DNA of 20,700 bases from Gemmiger_A avium (GCA_019114585.1 DXFE01000073.1:1-20700); one strand, 5' to 3'. Shown: positions 1 to 7,152, counted from the first letter of the stretch. Numbers and translations: made by a program. The notes: generated by a model from the sequence alone, not told the origin.

Positions 1-30
1 CAAGGAAGCCTAATTAGGCTTCCTTGTTTT
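1..30 (+). terminator. Rho-independent terminator of an upstream gene
   Basis: Positions 1-26 form a perfect palindrome (arms CAAGGAAGCC and GGCTTCCTTG around TAATTA), followed directly by TTTT at 27-30. This is the usual form of an intrinsic terminator. It would end a plus-strand transcript entering from the left of the window. Its minus-strand tail lies outside the window, so bidirectional use cannot be judged. Confidence 0.75.
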
Positions 31-171
31 CACAACTGGCAGAAATAAAAACCACCCGATAATGCAAAGTTTTAGAAAGGGGCTCTCGCAAAAAGCACTG
101 CACAAATCGAGGCTGAAGATTTCTAGTCTTCTGTTCTCACAGTCACGATATGCATCTCCGCAACCTGATTC

Positions 172-200
172 TTGCCAATCACAAAATTTCATACTACACT
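172..200 (+). promoter_or_regulatory. Sigma-A type promoter for the first operon
   Basis: A -35 box TTGCCA (172-177) and a -10 box TACACT (195-200) are separated by exactly 17 bp. They lie about 37 bp upstream of the start codon at 237, and a strong AAGGAGG ribosome binding site (224-230) follows. The boxes match consensus at 5/6 and 4/6 positions. This is probably the main promoter of the run beginning at 237. Confidence 0.5.
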
Positions 201-236
201 AAAATCAGAAAGCAAAAACGCAAAAGGAGGCGTACC

Positions 237-683
237 ATGCCCACCGTATTGATTGACGCAGACGGCTGCCCGGTGGTGGATCTGACCGTCCGCCTCTGCC
301 ACAGCAGAGGAATACCGGTGCTCATCCTTTGTGATACCGCCCACCGCATAGAGCGGGAGGGCGCACAGACACTGGTGTTTGACAAGGGCGCAGACAGCGT
401 GGACTTTGCCCTGGTCAACCGCGTGTGCCCTGGTGACATCGTGGTGACCCAGGACTACGGTCTGGCCAGTATGTGCCTGGCCCGCCGGGCCCGGGTGCTG
501 AACCAGAACGGTCTGGAATATTCCGCCGACAACATCGACGCGCTTTTGGAGCACCGATGGCAAAACAAAAAGCTCCTCCGGGCCGGCAAGCACCCGAAAG
601 GGCCTGCCAAGCGGACGAGGGAGCAGGATGAGGCGTTCGCGAAAGCGCTGGCAAAACTGCTGGCAGAAAGCACGCCGCTGTAA
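237..683 (+). CDS. YaiI/YqxD family protein (DUF188), copy 1
   Basis: A 148-residue protein starting MPTVLIDADGCPVVDL. The DADGCPV motif near residues 7-13 and the later VVTQDYGLA and RAGKHPKGPAKRT stretches are typical of the YaiI/YqxD (DUF188) family, a PIN-like fold of unproven nuclease function. The start at 237 was chosen because AAGGAGG at 224-230 sits six bases upstream; the longer reading frame from 150 has no such site. It is first in a plus-strand run of small genes behind the promoter at 172-200. A close paralogue lies at 18797-19261; about nine residues in ten agree by eye. The family call is secure; the biochemical role is not known. Confidence 0.9.
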   Translation: MPTVLIDADGCPVVDLTVRLCHSRGIPVLILCDTAHRIEREGAQTLVFDKGADSVDFALVNRVCPGDIVVTQDYGLASMCLARRARVLNQNGLEYSADNIDALLEHRWQNKKLLRAGKHPKGPAKRTREQDEAFAKALAKLLAESTPL

Positions 684-721
684 AGGCATGCGTCGACATT
701 GCAGAAAGGAAGAGTTGCGAA

Positions 722-1396
722 GTGGATACCTTTGTGGCAGACGGCAAAACCGTGTCTGTGTACCCCGCCGCTGAGCCGGGCGCTCCGGTGGTGTACCTGA
801 ACACCTTTGGCGAGGAAGGACAGGCTGTCTTTGACGCTCTGACGGCAATAGGCGGCCCGGCGCTGACCCTGGTGACGATCAGCGGCCTGGACTGGGACCG
901 GGACATGTCCCCCTGGGACAGCCCGGCGGTGTTCAAAAGCGCCGCGCCCTTCGCCGGCGGAGCGGATGATTATCTGCGGCTTCTGGCTGAGGAGATCGTT
1001 CCCGCCGCGGAACGGCGGCTGCCTAGCACACCTATCTGGCGCGGCATCGCGGGGTATTCCCTGGCCGGGCTGTTCGCGGTGTATGCTCTCTATCGCACGG
1101 ATGTGTTCTCCCGGGCGGCCAGCGTGTCCGGCTCGCTCTGGTTTCCCGGGTTCAGGGAGTATGTACTTTCCCACACGCCCCTGCGCCAGCCGGACTGTGT
1201 CTTTTTCTCGCTGGGCGACCGGGAGAGCAAGACACGGAATCCGGTGCTCCGGACAGTACAGGAAAATACCGAAGCCCTCTGCGAATTTTGCCGGGGCCAG
1301 GGCATCCGCACTGTCTTTCAGCTGAACCCTGGCGGCCACCACGACCATCCGGCACAGCGGACAGCCGCCGGAATCCAATGGATCACAAACGGATAA
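722..1396 (+). CDS. Alpha/beta hydrolase, esterase (IroE/Fes-like)
   Basis: A 224-residue protein with a GTG start at 722, preceded by AAAGGA near 706-711. The nucleophile elbow is GYSLAG at residues 111-116, with Ser113 as the likely catalytic serine. VSGSLWFPGF follows at 135-144, as in esterases of the enterochelin esterase / esterase D group. FFSLGDRES (161-169) matches the usual acid region, and the HHDH cluster (206-209) before the C-terminus supplies the catalytic His. No signal peptide is seen, so it should be cytosolic. It follows the YaiI gene by 38 bases and probably shares its transcript. Family members cleave ester bonds in siderophores or small acyl esters; the substrate cannot be told from sequence, and no siderophore genes are nearby. 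Confidence 0.8.
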   Translation: MDTFVADGKTVSVYPAAEPGAPVVYLNTFGEEGQAVFDALTAIGGPALTLVTISGLDWDRDMSPWDSPAVFKSAAPFAGGADDYLRLLAEEIVPAAERRLPSTPIWRGIAGYSLAGLFAVYALYRTDVFSRAASVSGSLWFPGFREYVLSHTPLRQPDCVFFSLGDRESKTRNPVLRTVQENTEALCEFCRGQGIRTVFQLNPGGHHDHPAQRTAAGIQWITNG

Positions 1397-1435
1397 ATCG
1401 TGCCTGCACGGCGGTATCGCATACCCCTGAGGCTG

Positions 1436-1444
1436 TGCTATAAT
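1436..1444 (+). promoter_or_regulatory. Extended -10 promoter (TGCTATAAT)
   Basis: TGCTATAAT at 1436-1444 is an extended -10 element with a perfect TATAAT hexamer (1439-1444), 31 bases before the ATG at 1476. No good -35 is present 17 bp upstream, which the TGn extension may offset. It suggests that the genes from 1476 onward can be transcribed separately from the first two. The same nine bases recur at 13541 and 16325 in front of other genes. Confidence 0.5.
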
Positions 1445-1475
1445 TTCCGTAACGACGCAAAAGCGGGGTGAGTGT

Positions 1476-2207
1476 ATGGCGGTAGAGAACGGCGAATGGA
1501 TCATGCGCGGGCCAGATCGGGACGATCCGGCCTGCATCCGCAGCTGGGAGGCGCTGGCGGATTGGATCGACCAGGTGGGCTTTCTCCCTCTGTTCCGCAA
1601 TGAGATCGAGGGCTTTTCCGCCGAGGAACGCACCTGCCCCTTCGACTGGTGGAGCGGCGATGCGGCCCGGGATCCCTGGGAATGGCGGCAGGTCATCGCC
1701 CGCAGTGGACGGGTGGCCTATGGCAAATTCTTCGGCAAAAAAGCCGGCTTCATCTCCCGCAGATGGTTCCCTCATTTTGCCAACTGGCGGCGGGACGGCT
1801 ATGACTTCGACAGCCGCTGGGAGGACGAGCTGGCCACCTCCCGCCAGAAAAAGATCATGGATCAATTCCTTGAGCGGGACGAACTGCTCTCCTTTGACCT
1901 GAAGCAATTGGCCGGCTTTGGCAAGGGCGGCGAGAAAAACTTTGAGGGCACGGTCACCGACCTGCAGATGGAGGGGTATCTGCTGATCCGGGACTTTCGC
2001 CAGCGCCGGAACAAGCGCGGTCAGCTCTACGGCTGGCCCCGTTCTGTCTACGCCACGCCGGAGGCGCTCTGGGGCAGCGACCACATTGCCTCCGCCTATT
2101 CCACCGACCCGGCCCGGTCCCGCGAACTCGTGTTTCAGCAGGTGCAGGCCTGCTTCCCCGCCGCCACGGACAAGGCCCTCAGGGCTGTGCTGGGCGGCAG
2201 CCGCTGA
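1476..2207 (+). CDS. AlkZ-related protein (winged-helix, YcaQ-like)
   Basis: A 243-residue protein with no signal peptide or membrane segment. It is rich in Trp and Arg (FDWWSGDAARDPWEWRQ, KKAGFISRRWFPHFANWRRDGYDFDSRWEDE). I recognise this pattern as the clostridial AlkZ-related family, distantly similar to the interstrand-crosslink DNA glycosylase AlkZ/YcaQ. The C-terminal half (GTVTDLQMEGYLLIRDF) fits the winged-helix modules of that group. The family name comes from memory of similar sequences, not from a search. If correct, a role in DNA base repair or DNA binding is possible, but AlkZ's catalytic QxQ-type motif is not evident here. It has its own extended -10 promoter upstream and is followed by the SGNH gene after 14 bases. 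Confidence 0.6.
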   Translation: MAVENGEWIMRGPDRDDPACIRSWEALADWIDQVGFLPLFRNEIEGFSAEERTCPFDWWSGDAARDPWEWRQVIARSGRVAYGKFFGKKAGFISRRWFPHFANWRRDGYDFDSRWEDELATSRQKKIMDQFLERDELLSFDLKQLAGFGKGGEKNFEGTVTDLQMEGYLLIRDFRQRRNKRGQLYGWPRSVYATPEALWGSDHIASAYSTDPARSRELVFQQVQACFPAATDKALRAVLGGSR

Positions 2208-2221
2208 AAGGAGTTTTTCCT

Positions 2222-2839
2222 ATGCGCATCCTCATGCTGGGCAACAGCCTGACCTTTGCCAACGATATGCCCCAAATGCTGGCCGCACTGACCGGCGCGG
2301 AGGTGGTCCACCACACCCGGGGCAGGGCGCGTCTGTCGGAGCAGCTGAACCCGGCCACACGGCTGGGAGCCCAAACGCAGGCCGCACTCGCCGGGGAACA
2401 CTGGGATTATGTGGTGCTGCAGGAGATGAGCCACGGCCCCATCTCCTCACCAAAAAGCTTCTTTTCCAACGTGGCACAGCTCTGTGAACAGATCCGGGCG
2501 AGCGGCGCAGCGCCGGTCCTCTATGCCACCTGGGCCTACCAAAAGGGCAGCGCCAAACTTGCCGCCAAGGGCTGGGACTACGATGAAATGAGCCGGGCTC
2601 TGTCCGACGCATACCGGCAGGCGGCCCGGGAGAACCACACTCTGCTGGCGGACGTCGGCCGGCGATTTTACGAACTGGCCGACACCCAGGACCTCTACGC
2701 CGCCGACGGTATACACCCCACCGAAGCGGGTTCCCGCCTCGCCGCCCAGGTCATCGCGACCGCCATTCAAACCCATAAGGAGAACGGATATGGTACAAGA
2801 GATTTGCAAGGATGTGCTGTTTCTGGCGCGAAAATCTGA
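2222..2839 (+). CDS. SGNH/GDSL-type hydrolase
   Basis: A 205-residue protein starting MRILMLGNSLTFANDMP. The GNSLT block carries the nucleophile serine of the SGNH fold (GDSL variant). YVVLQEMSHGP contributes a mid-block, and DGIHPTEAGS near residues 163-172 holds the Asp-x-x-His catalytic pair. It resembles the small cytosolic SGNH proteins of clostridia that sometimes carry a DUF4886 label. A GAAAGGAG site lies at 2206-2213. The last 50 bases overlap the start of the deformylase-like gene at 2790, an unusually long overlap, which suggests translational coupling or that the C-terminal tail after HKENGYG is a drifted extension. The substrate is unknown. Confidence 0.75.
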   Translation: MRILMLGNSLTFANDMPQMLAALTGAEVVHHTRGRARLSEQLNPATRLGAQTQAALAGEHWDYVVLQEMSHGPISSPKSFFSNVAQLCEQIRASGAAPVLYATWAYQKGSAKLAAKGWDYDEMSRALSDAYRQAARENHTLLADVGRRFYELADTQDLYAADGIHPTEAGSRLAAQVIATAIQTHKENGYGTRDLQGCAVSGAKI

Positions 2840-3200
2840 ACCCGCCACGCCGGATGATCTGCCGGTGGCGTCAGACCTTCTGGAAACACTGAAAGCCCAC
2901 GCCGACGGCTGCGTGGGTATGGCAGCCAATATGATCGGCGTGGCCAAACGCATCATCGCCTTTGAGGACGCGGGGGTCTACCGGGTGCTGTTCAACCCGG
3001 AGATCGTAAAGAAAAGCGGCCCCTATGAGGCCGAAGAGGGCTGCCTGTCCCTGACCGGCACCCGCAAGACAAAACGCTGGAAGAGCATCAAGGTGAAATA
3101 CCAGGACGAGCAGTTCCGCCAGCGGTTCAAGACCTGGAACGGCTGGCCCGCCCAGATCATTCAGCATGAGATCGACCACTGCGAGGGGATCATCATATGA
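2790..3200 (+). CDS. Short peptide deformylase-like protein, copy 1
   Basis: A 136-residue protein of the peptide deformylase (def) superfamily, shorter than typical deformylases. The metal-binding motifs are intact: EGCLSL at 83-88 (Cys85) and QHEIDH at 125-130 (His126, Glu127, His130). Motif 1, normally G-x-G-L-A-A-x-Q, reads GMAANMIG at 43-50, so the catalytic Gln is replaced by Met48. The protein should bind metal, but removal of N-formyl from Met is uncertain. The start at 2790 has AAGGAG at 2777-2782 and lies inside the SGNH gene. The stop overlaps the next start as ATGA at 3197-3200. A close paralogue is at 19258-19668. The main housekeeping def is presumably elsewhere. Confidence 0.85.
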   Translation: MVQEICKDVLFLARKSEPATPDDLPVASDLLETLKAHADGCVGMAANMIGVAKRIIAFEDAGVYRVLFNPEIVKKSGPYEAEEGCLSLTGTRKTKRWKSIKVKYQDEQFRQRFKTWNGWPAQIIQHEIDHCEGIII

Positions 3201-3514
3201 AAAAATGCAGGATCACCGTCATGCGCATCACCCGGTACGAAAATCTGATGGCACGCTACGAAAATCCCATCGAGCACGCCTGTGAGATGCAGGAGGGGCA
3301 GGTGTTCATCGCCAACGGCTGGGAGCGGCGGCCGGAGGGCTTTTGCCCCAGTGCCTGGGATACCTTCTCCCCCTTCGTGCTGGCCCTGAGCCATGGTGCG
3401 GAAGACTTCTACGAGGGCTGGATGAAAAATCCCCGTTCCGCCATGCTCTCCTGCAACGACGGATTCCGTCCGGTGAGCTTTCTGGTGGAGGCGCTGAATG
3501 AAGATGCGGACTAA
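3197..3514 (+). CDS. TIGR04076 family protein
   Basis: A 105-residue protein starting MKKCRITVMRITRYENL. The N-terminal KKC-x-ITV strand, the Cys at about residue 29 in EHACEMQEGQVF, the block GFCPSAWDTFSPFVLAL and the late CNDGFRPVSF are characteristic of the TIGR04076 family, which is common in clostridia and has no known function. The four spaced cysteines could bind metal, but this is inference. It overlaps the deformylase-like stop by four bases (ATGA), so it is almost certainly co-translated with it. It is followed by a strong AAGGAGGA for the dehydrogenase. Confidence 0.8.
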   Translation: MKKCRITVMRITRYENLMARYENPIEHACEMQEGQVFIANGWERRPEGFCPSAWDTFSPFVLALSHGAEDFYEGWMKNPRSAMLSCNDGFRPVSFLVEALNEDAD

Positions 3515-3526
3515 GGAGGAACCACC

Positions 3527-4243
3527 ATGTTTACGAACAAAGTTGCCGTCGTGACCGGCGGCGCCAAAGGCATCGGCAGAGCCATTGTCCAGGAGTTCCG
3601 CAAAGCCGGGGCGGCGGTGTGCGTCATCGACCTGCTGCCGAATGAGTATTTTGTGGGCGATGTATCCGACAAGGCGGCGCTGGAAACGTTTGCCCGCAAA
3701 GTCATTGCGGAGCATGGCCATGTGGACTATCTCATCAACAACGCCCTTCCGCTGATGAAGGGCATCGACGCGTGCAGCTGGGAGGAGTTCAACTATGCCC
3801 TGCGGGTGGGGGTGACTGCCCCCTTCTATCTGACCAAACTGTTCGCGCCCCATTTTGCGCCGGGGGCAGCGGTGGTGAACATCTCCTCCTCCCGGGACCG
3901 GATGAGCCAACCCCAGACCGAGAGTTACACGGCGGCCAAGGGCGGCATCTCAGCCCTGACCCATGCCCTGGCGGTGAGCCTTGCGGGCAAGGTGCGGGTG
4001 AACAGCATCTCGCCCGGCTGGATCGAGACCGGCGATACGGTGTGGTCCGGCCCGGACGCCGACCAGCAGCCCGCCGGGCGGGTGGGCAATCCGCTGGACA
4101 TCGCCAATATGGTGTTGTTCCTCTGCTCGGACAAGGCGGGCTTCATCACCGGCGAAAACATCTGCATCGACGGCGGCATGACCCGCCAGATGATCTACCA
4201 CAACGACTTCGGCTGGACCTTTCAAGGAGGGAGCAACGCATGA
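3527..4243 (+). CDS. SDR family oxidoreductase
   Basis: A 238-residue short-chain dehydrogenase/reductase, the usual length for the classical family. The cofactor glycine motif TGGAKGIG is at residues 10-17. The NNAG element reads NNAL at 71-74. The catalytic Ser lies in NISSS (118-122), and Tyr134 and Lys138 lie in YTAAK. IDGGMTRQMIYH near the end is the typical C-terminal block. Asp35 in CVIDL after the second beta strand suggests NAD rather than NADP preference. AAGGAGGA precedes the ATG at 3527, and the stop overlaps the flavodoxin start as ATGA at 4240-4243. With that flavodoxin it forms a small redox pair; the substrate is unknown. Confidence 0.9.
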   Translation: MFTNKVAVVTGGAKGIGRAIVQEFRKAGAAVCVIDLLPNEYFVGDVSDKAALETFARKVIAEHGHVDYLINNALPLMKGIDACSWEEFNYALRVGVTAPFYLTKLFAPHFAPGAAVVNISSSRDRMSQPQTESYTAAKGGISALTHALAVSLAGKVRVNSISPGWIETGDTVWSGPDADQQPAGRVGNPLDIANMVLFLCSDKAGFITGENICIDGGMTRQMIYHNDFGWTFQGGSNA

Positions 4244-4686
4244 GAACGGCAATTTGCTATCTTTCCTGCCACCACGGCAATACCCGAAAGGTGGTGGAGG
4301 CCATGGCCGAGGCGGGCGGCGTTGACCTCATCGACGTGCGCACCCGCCAGATGGTGCGGCTGGAGGAATACGACCGCGTGGGATTCGCCTCCGGCATTTA
4401 TGGCTTTGAGATGCACAGGGCTCTGATCGCTTTTGCCCGGCAGTATCTGCCCGCAGGCAAACCGGTATTTTTCGTCTACACCTATGGCGGCGCAAAGGGC
4501 AGCGGCACGAAGACACTACGTCAGATCGCCCGGGAAAAGGGCTGCCCGGTGCTGGGGGAGTTTTCCTGCAAAGGCTACGACACCTTTGGTCCCTTCAAGC
4601 TGGTGGGTGGCCTTGCCAAGGGCCGGCCCAACGAGGAGGATCTGGAAAAGGCGCGGGCGTTTTACCAGGGGCTGGCATCACGGTAA
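4240..4686 (+). CDS. Flavodoxin family protein
   Basis: A 148-residue protein starting MRTAICYLSCHHGNTRKVV. The phosphate-binding loop of flavodoxins, normally S-x-T/H-G-N-T, is SCHHGNTRK at residues 9-17. GFASGIYGFEMH and FVYTYGGAKG supply the isoalloxazine-contacting loops, and GFDTFGPF-like GYDTFGPFKLVGGLAKG is typical of the clostridial flavodoxin-fold electron carriers. AAGGAGG at 4224-4230 inside the dehydrogenase gene directs the start, and ATGA overlap links the two. It likely carries FMN and works as a low-potential electron carrier or quinone/nitro-type reductase; the partner is not known, though the adjacent dehydrogenase is a candidate. Confidence 0.85.
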   Translation: MRTAICYLSCHHGNTRKVVEAMAEAGGVDLIDVRTRQMVRLEEYDRVGFASGIYGFEMHRALIAFARQYLPAGKPVFFVYTYGGAKGSGTKTLRQIAREKGCPVLGEFSCKGYDTFGPFKLVGGLAKGRPNEEDLEKARAFYQGLASR

Positions 4687-4713
4687 AGCTTTGGGGAAAG
4701 GGGCAAAGCAGAT

Positions 4714-5493
4714 ATGAGTTGTTCAACCCACGGACCTAAAATTGACCGCATCCAGGTGGATTACTGCCGCACCACCACTGTGTATCCCCGAACGGCCGAG
4801 GAACGAGCACATTGGCAATCCTTTACCCGCTCTCACTCGGAGCATCTGATCCTTGATCGCTTTTCGGGAACTCTGGAACTGCAGTTTGAGCTTGCCCCTG
4901 GATGCTCTGTCACCCATAAATACCAACTGAAAGAGCAGGTGACCGATCTCCTTGATCGTTTTTCCGAGGGAGCTCTGTTTGCGGACAGCTATCCCCAAAC
5001 CGAATCGGGTGTAGAGCAAACTGGCGGGGAAGAATGCCTTGTACAGGATCTAAAGCGTTCGACCGCGTATCTGATCACCATCCGCTACCGAGGAAATCGG
5101 GAGCGAAGGATTTCCGGCTCCTACGACAAAAATTGCCTCCCTGCAGATTATCCCCAGTTCATGCGGCCCATTTTTTCACTGATTCAGGAGTTCAGCTTCG
5201 GCGAGATGATCTTCCCTGAAGTATATGAGAAAAGCCGGCGGAAAAAGGGAGAATTGATTTATTGCAGCGTGGTGTTTGACAATGGCCTGAAAACCTACTA
5301 TTACCGCACCGAGGATGATTCTCTCGATGCGGGCGATGACGTGGTGGTTCCTGCCGGAAGAGACAATCACCTTTCCATTGCCAGGATTGTCAAAGTGGAA
5401 TACTTTGCACCGGCGGATGTTCCCTTCCCGATTGAAAAGACCAAGGTGATCCTTCGCCGTTGCACCGAGGACGACTACAACGAGACAGGTTGA
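4714..5493 (+). CDS. Unknown protein with a clostridial C-terminal beta module
   Basis: A 259-residue soluble protein with no signal or membrane segment. I do not recognise the first 180 residues; they contain a mixed alpha/beta pattern with DRFSGTLELQFEL and a region YRGNRERRISGSYD suggesting antiparallel strands. The last 75 residues (YCSVVFDNGLKTYYYRTEDDS, then DDVVVPAGRDNHLSIARIV and VPFPIEKTKVILRR) match a small module often seen at the C-terminus of clostridial proteins of unknown function. A GGGAAAGGGG stretch lies about 11 bases before the ATG. It follows the flavodoxin after 27 bases, so it may be last in the operon. Codon use is less GC-rich than in its neighbours. It is convergent with the macrodomain gene, with no clear terminator between them. 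Confidence 0.65.
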   Translation: MSCSTHGPKIDRIQVDYCRTTTVYPRTAEERAHWQSFTRSHSEHLILDRFSGTLELQFELAPGCSVTHKYQLKEQVTDLLDRFSEGALFADSYPQTESGVEQTGGEECLVQDLKRSTAYLITIRYRGNRERRISGSYDKNCLPADYPQFMRPIFSLIQEFSFGEMIFPEVYEKSRRKKGELIYCSVVFDNGLKTYYYRTEDDSLDAGDDVVVPAGRDNHLSIARIVKVEYFAPADVPFPIEKTKVILRRCTEDDYNETG

Positions 5494-5558
5494 GCGGCAA
5501 GCGAGGGACCGCATACAGGGCTCTTCCCGCAGCGTCTCCCTGCCGATACCCGCGCCTG

Positions 5559-6527
5559 TTATTGGAGCAATCTCATGAACGCTTCGTATTCGGCGTCTTT
5601 AAAGCAGCAGAGGTAAACGTTCATCACGGTCTCCTTGTGGGCCTCAAACCAGCGGACGATCGTGCGCAGCGCAACCACGGCCGCCTCGTCCAGAGGGTAT
5701 CCGTACACTCCCGTTGAAATGCCAGGGAAGGCAATACTTCCGCAGCCATTTTGCCGCGCTGTTTCCAGGCTGTTCCAGTAACAGGCGGAGAGCAGGTCGG
5801 CGTCCCTGTTTTTTCCACTGTAAACCGGCCCCACGGTGTGGATAATGTGATCCACATCCCGGATCGCATACGCACCGGTAATCTTGGCCTGCCCCGTTTC
5901 ACAGCCGTTCAGCTTCCGGCATTCTTGGAGCAGCTCTTTCCCGGCCGCGCGGTGGATAGCCCCATCCACACCGCCGCCGCCCAGCAGGCTCTTATTGGCC
6001 GCATTGACGATCGCGTCCACATGCAAATCCAGTACGCTCCCGCGCACAAAGCAGATGTGCGATTTTGGAACATGCCGTTTTACAACTTCAAGGGATTCTT
6101 TTGTAAGGATCATTCTCTTGTCCCAAGGGTTGATCACAAGGCCCTGGCATTGCGGCCAGCGGTCCAGCGCCTTTATCAGATCACCAAAGGTTTGGTTGAT
6201 GACCGACGAGGATTCCCCTTTATCCAGCTCTTCCTGGCTGGTAAAGACGGGGATCAGGTAGTTTCCTTCCGGATCCTCCGCTATGTGCCGAAAGCGTATG
6301 GGCACCTCCTGGTCACAGGTATAGGTATCCCCCGCTTTCAATTTTTCCGGATCTCCCAACATCCGGGCCAGGATATCCGGCGTCTCGATGGGAACATACA
6401 CCTGCATGTCATGCCTGATCCCCAGCTGCAGCGTGTTGAACACCGGTTCCACCGGGGCATTTTCCCCGCCAAAATACCAATTGAAGATCGCCCGTTCCAC
6501 AGCGGTTGCATACCGATCCAGCGCCAC
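5559..6527 (-). CDS. SseB domain-macrodomain fusion, ADP-ribose hydrolase type
   Basis: A protein of about 322 residues. The N-terminal 150 residues resemble the SseB N-terminal domain (VYVPIET, IPVFTSQEELDKGE, FGDLIKALDRWPQCQGLVINPWDKR). The C-terminal 175 residues are a MacroD-type macrodomain: NAANKSLLGGGGVDGAIHRAAG with the ADP-ribose loop Asn, then IIHTVGPVY and the GISTGVYGYP phosphate loop. MacroD-type enzymes remove ADP-ribose from acidic residues or deacylate O-acetyl-ADP-ribose. The start was placed at the GTG at 6527 because GGAGG lies seven bases upstream; a GTG at 6563 extends the frame by 12 residues but has no such site. The gene runs alone on the minus strand. It is a second, different macrodomain within 3 kb of the SirTM locus. 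Confidence 0.85.
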   Translation of the reverse strand: MALDRYATAVERAIFNWYFGGENAPVEPVFNTLQLGIRHDMQVYVPIETPDILARMLGDPEKLKAGDTYTCDQEVPIRFRHIAEDPEGNYLIPVFTSQEELDKGESSSVINQTFGDLIKALDRWPQCQGLVINPWDKRMILTKESLEVVKRHVPKSHICFVRGSVLDLHVDAIVNAANKSLLGGGGVDGAIHRAAGKELLQECRKLNGCETGQAKITGAYAIRDVDHIIHTVGPVYSGKNRDADLLSACYWNSLETARQNGCGSIAFPGISTGVYGYPLDEAAVVALRTIVRWFEAHKETVMNVYLCCFKDAEYEAFMRLLQ

Positions 6528-6591
6528 TTTGATTCCTCCCTGTTCCTCGCATTTTTGTCTCACCGCAAGCCATTACAGTTTGCTTATCCTA

Positions 6592-6600
6592 AGCATAGCA
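6592..6600 (-). promoter_or_regulatory. Possible extended -10 for the SseB-macrodomain gene
   Basis: On the minus strand the sequence reads TGCTATGCT, an extended -10 with hexamer TATGCT at 6592-6597, about 65 bases before the start at 6527. No convincing -35 is found at the usual distance, so this is only a tentative promoter. Confidence 0.3.
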
Positions 6601-6697
6601 CAGGTCCGGTCCCATAGACAGGGCTTTCAAGGGCCGTATTGTCAAAAAGGCCGTCGAAGACACTCTGCCGGAATGTTTCCGCCCGCTCTGACCGACC

Positions 6698-6743
6698 AAA
6701 AGCTGAGGGGGCAGCCCTTTTTAGGGCTGCCCCCTCAGCTTTT
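6698..6743 (-). terminator. Strong bidirectional-looking terminator after the HxlR gene
   Basis: A perfect inverted repeat with arms of about 20 bp (AAAAGCTGAGGGGGCAGCCC and its complement) around a T-rich loop. On the minus strand it begins at the stop codon of the HxlR gene (6743-6745) and its arm ends in TTTT. On the plus strand the other arm likewise ends in TTTT. Confidence 0.85.
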
Positions 6744-7069
6744 CACATGTTCTGCGCTTTATAGTTCTCCCCCCATGTCCGCATGGCGTCCAGAATGGGT
6801 TTCAGGCTTTTCCCCAGGTCTGTCAGGCTGTACTCCACCCGCGGCGGAACTTCCGCATATACTTTGCGGCTCACCAGCCCTTTTTCTTCCATGTCCCGCA
6901 GCTGGGCAGTGAGAACTTTCTGGGAAACGCTGCCAATGGACTTTTTGAGCTCTCCAAACCGCTTCGTTCCCGGCATGAGGTCGCGCAGGATCAGGACCTT
7001 CCATTTATCACCGATCAGCATAAGCGTTGTCTCTACCGGGCAGGCAGGTAATTCTTTTGTTTGCTGCAT
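6743..7069 (-). CDS. HxlR family transcriptional regulator
   Basis: A 108-residue winged-helix regulator. The family signature is complete: CPVETTLMLIGDKWKVLILRDL at residues 10-31 (first helices), RFGELKKSIGSVSQKVLTAQLRDMEEKGLVSRKVY as the helix-turn-helix with recognition helix, and EVPPRVEYSLTDLGKSL as the wing. Cys10 occupies the conserved N-terminal Cys position used for thiol redox or electrophile sensing in relatives such as YodB and HypR; sensing here is inference. It is transcribed divergently from the PNPOx gene at 7216, with a dyad at 7099-7127 in between, so it probably controls that gene and itself. A terminator follows directly at its stop codon. Confidence 0.95.
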   Translation of the reverse strand: MQQTKELPACPVETTLMLIGDKWKVLILRDLMPGTKRFGELKKSIGSVSQKVLTAQLRDMEEKGLVSRKVYAEVPPRVEYSLTDLGKSLKPILDAMRTWGENYKAQNM

Positions 7070-7098
7070 GGTATCACGCCTTCCAATAGTTTCTTTTT

Positions 7099-7127
7099 AG
7101 TAACTACAGCACAAAAAAGTGCTTACT
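7099..7127. promoter_or_regulatory. Candidate HxlR operator dyad
   Basis: An interrupted dyad AGTAA-N5-GCAC-N6-GTGC-TTACT lies between the divergent HxlR and PNPOx genes. Its half-sites are inverted complements except for the unequal insert. It sits just upstream of the -10 at 7153, where a bound regulator would cover the -35 region. A further TACTTAC copy occurs at 7137-7143. Confidence 0.45.
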
Positions 7128-7152
7128 TTACAATAGATACTTACAGAATTAT

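Noticed and set aside
10..192. Small minus-strand frame before the first gene
   Set aside because: No ribosome binding site, overlaps the promoter of the first operon, no recognised features.
189..1696. Long minus-strand frames opposite the YaiI and esterase genes
   Set aside because: They are antisense shadows caused by GC-rich third positions, have low-complexity Arg/Pro/Ala content and no suitable start signals.
3772..4239. Plus-strand frame that joins upstream to the flavodoxin gene
   Set aside because: The first 156 codons lie out of frame over the dehydrogenase gene and are not protein-like; the flavodoxin fold and ribosome binding site begin at 4240.
5751..6617. Plus-strand frame opposite the SseB-macrodomain gene
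   Set aside because: It is an antisense shadow of a clear protein on the minus strand.
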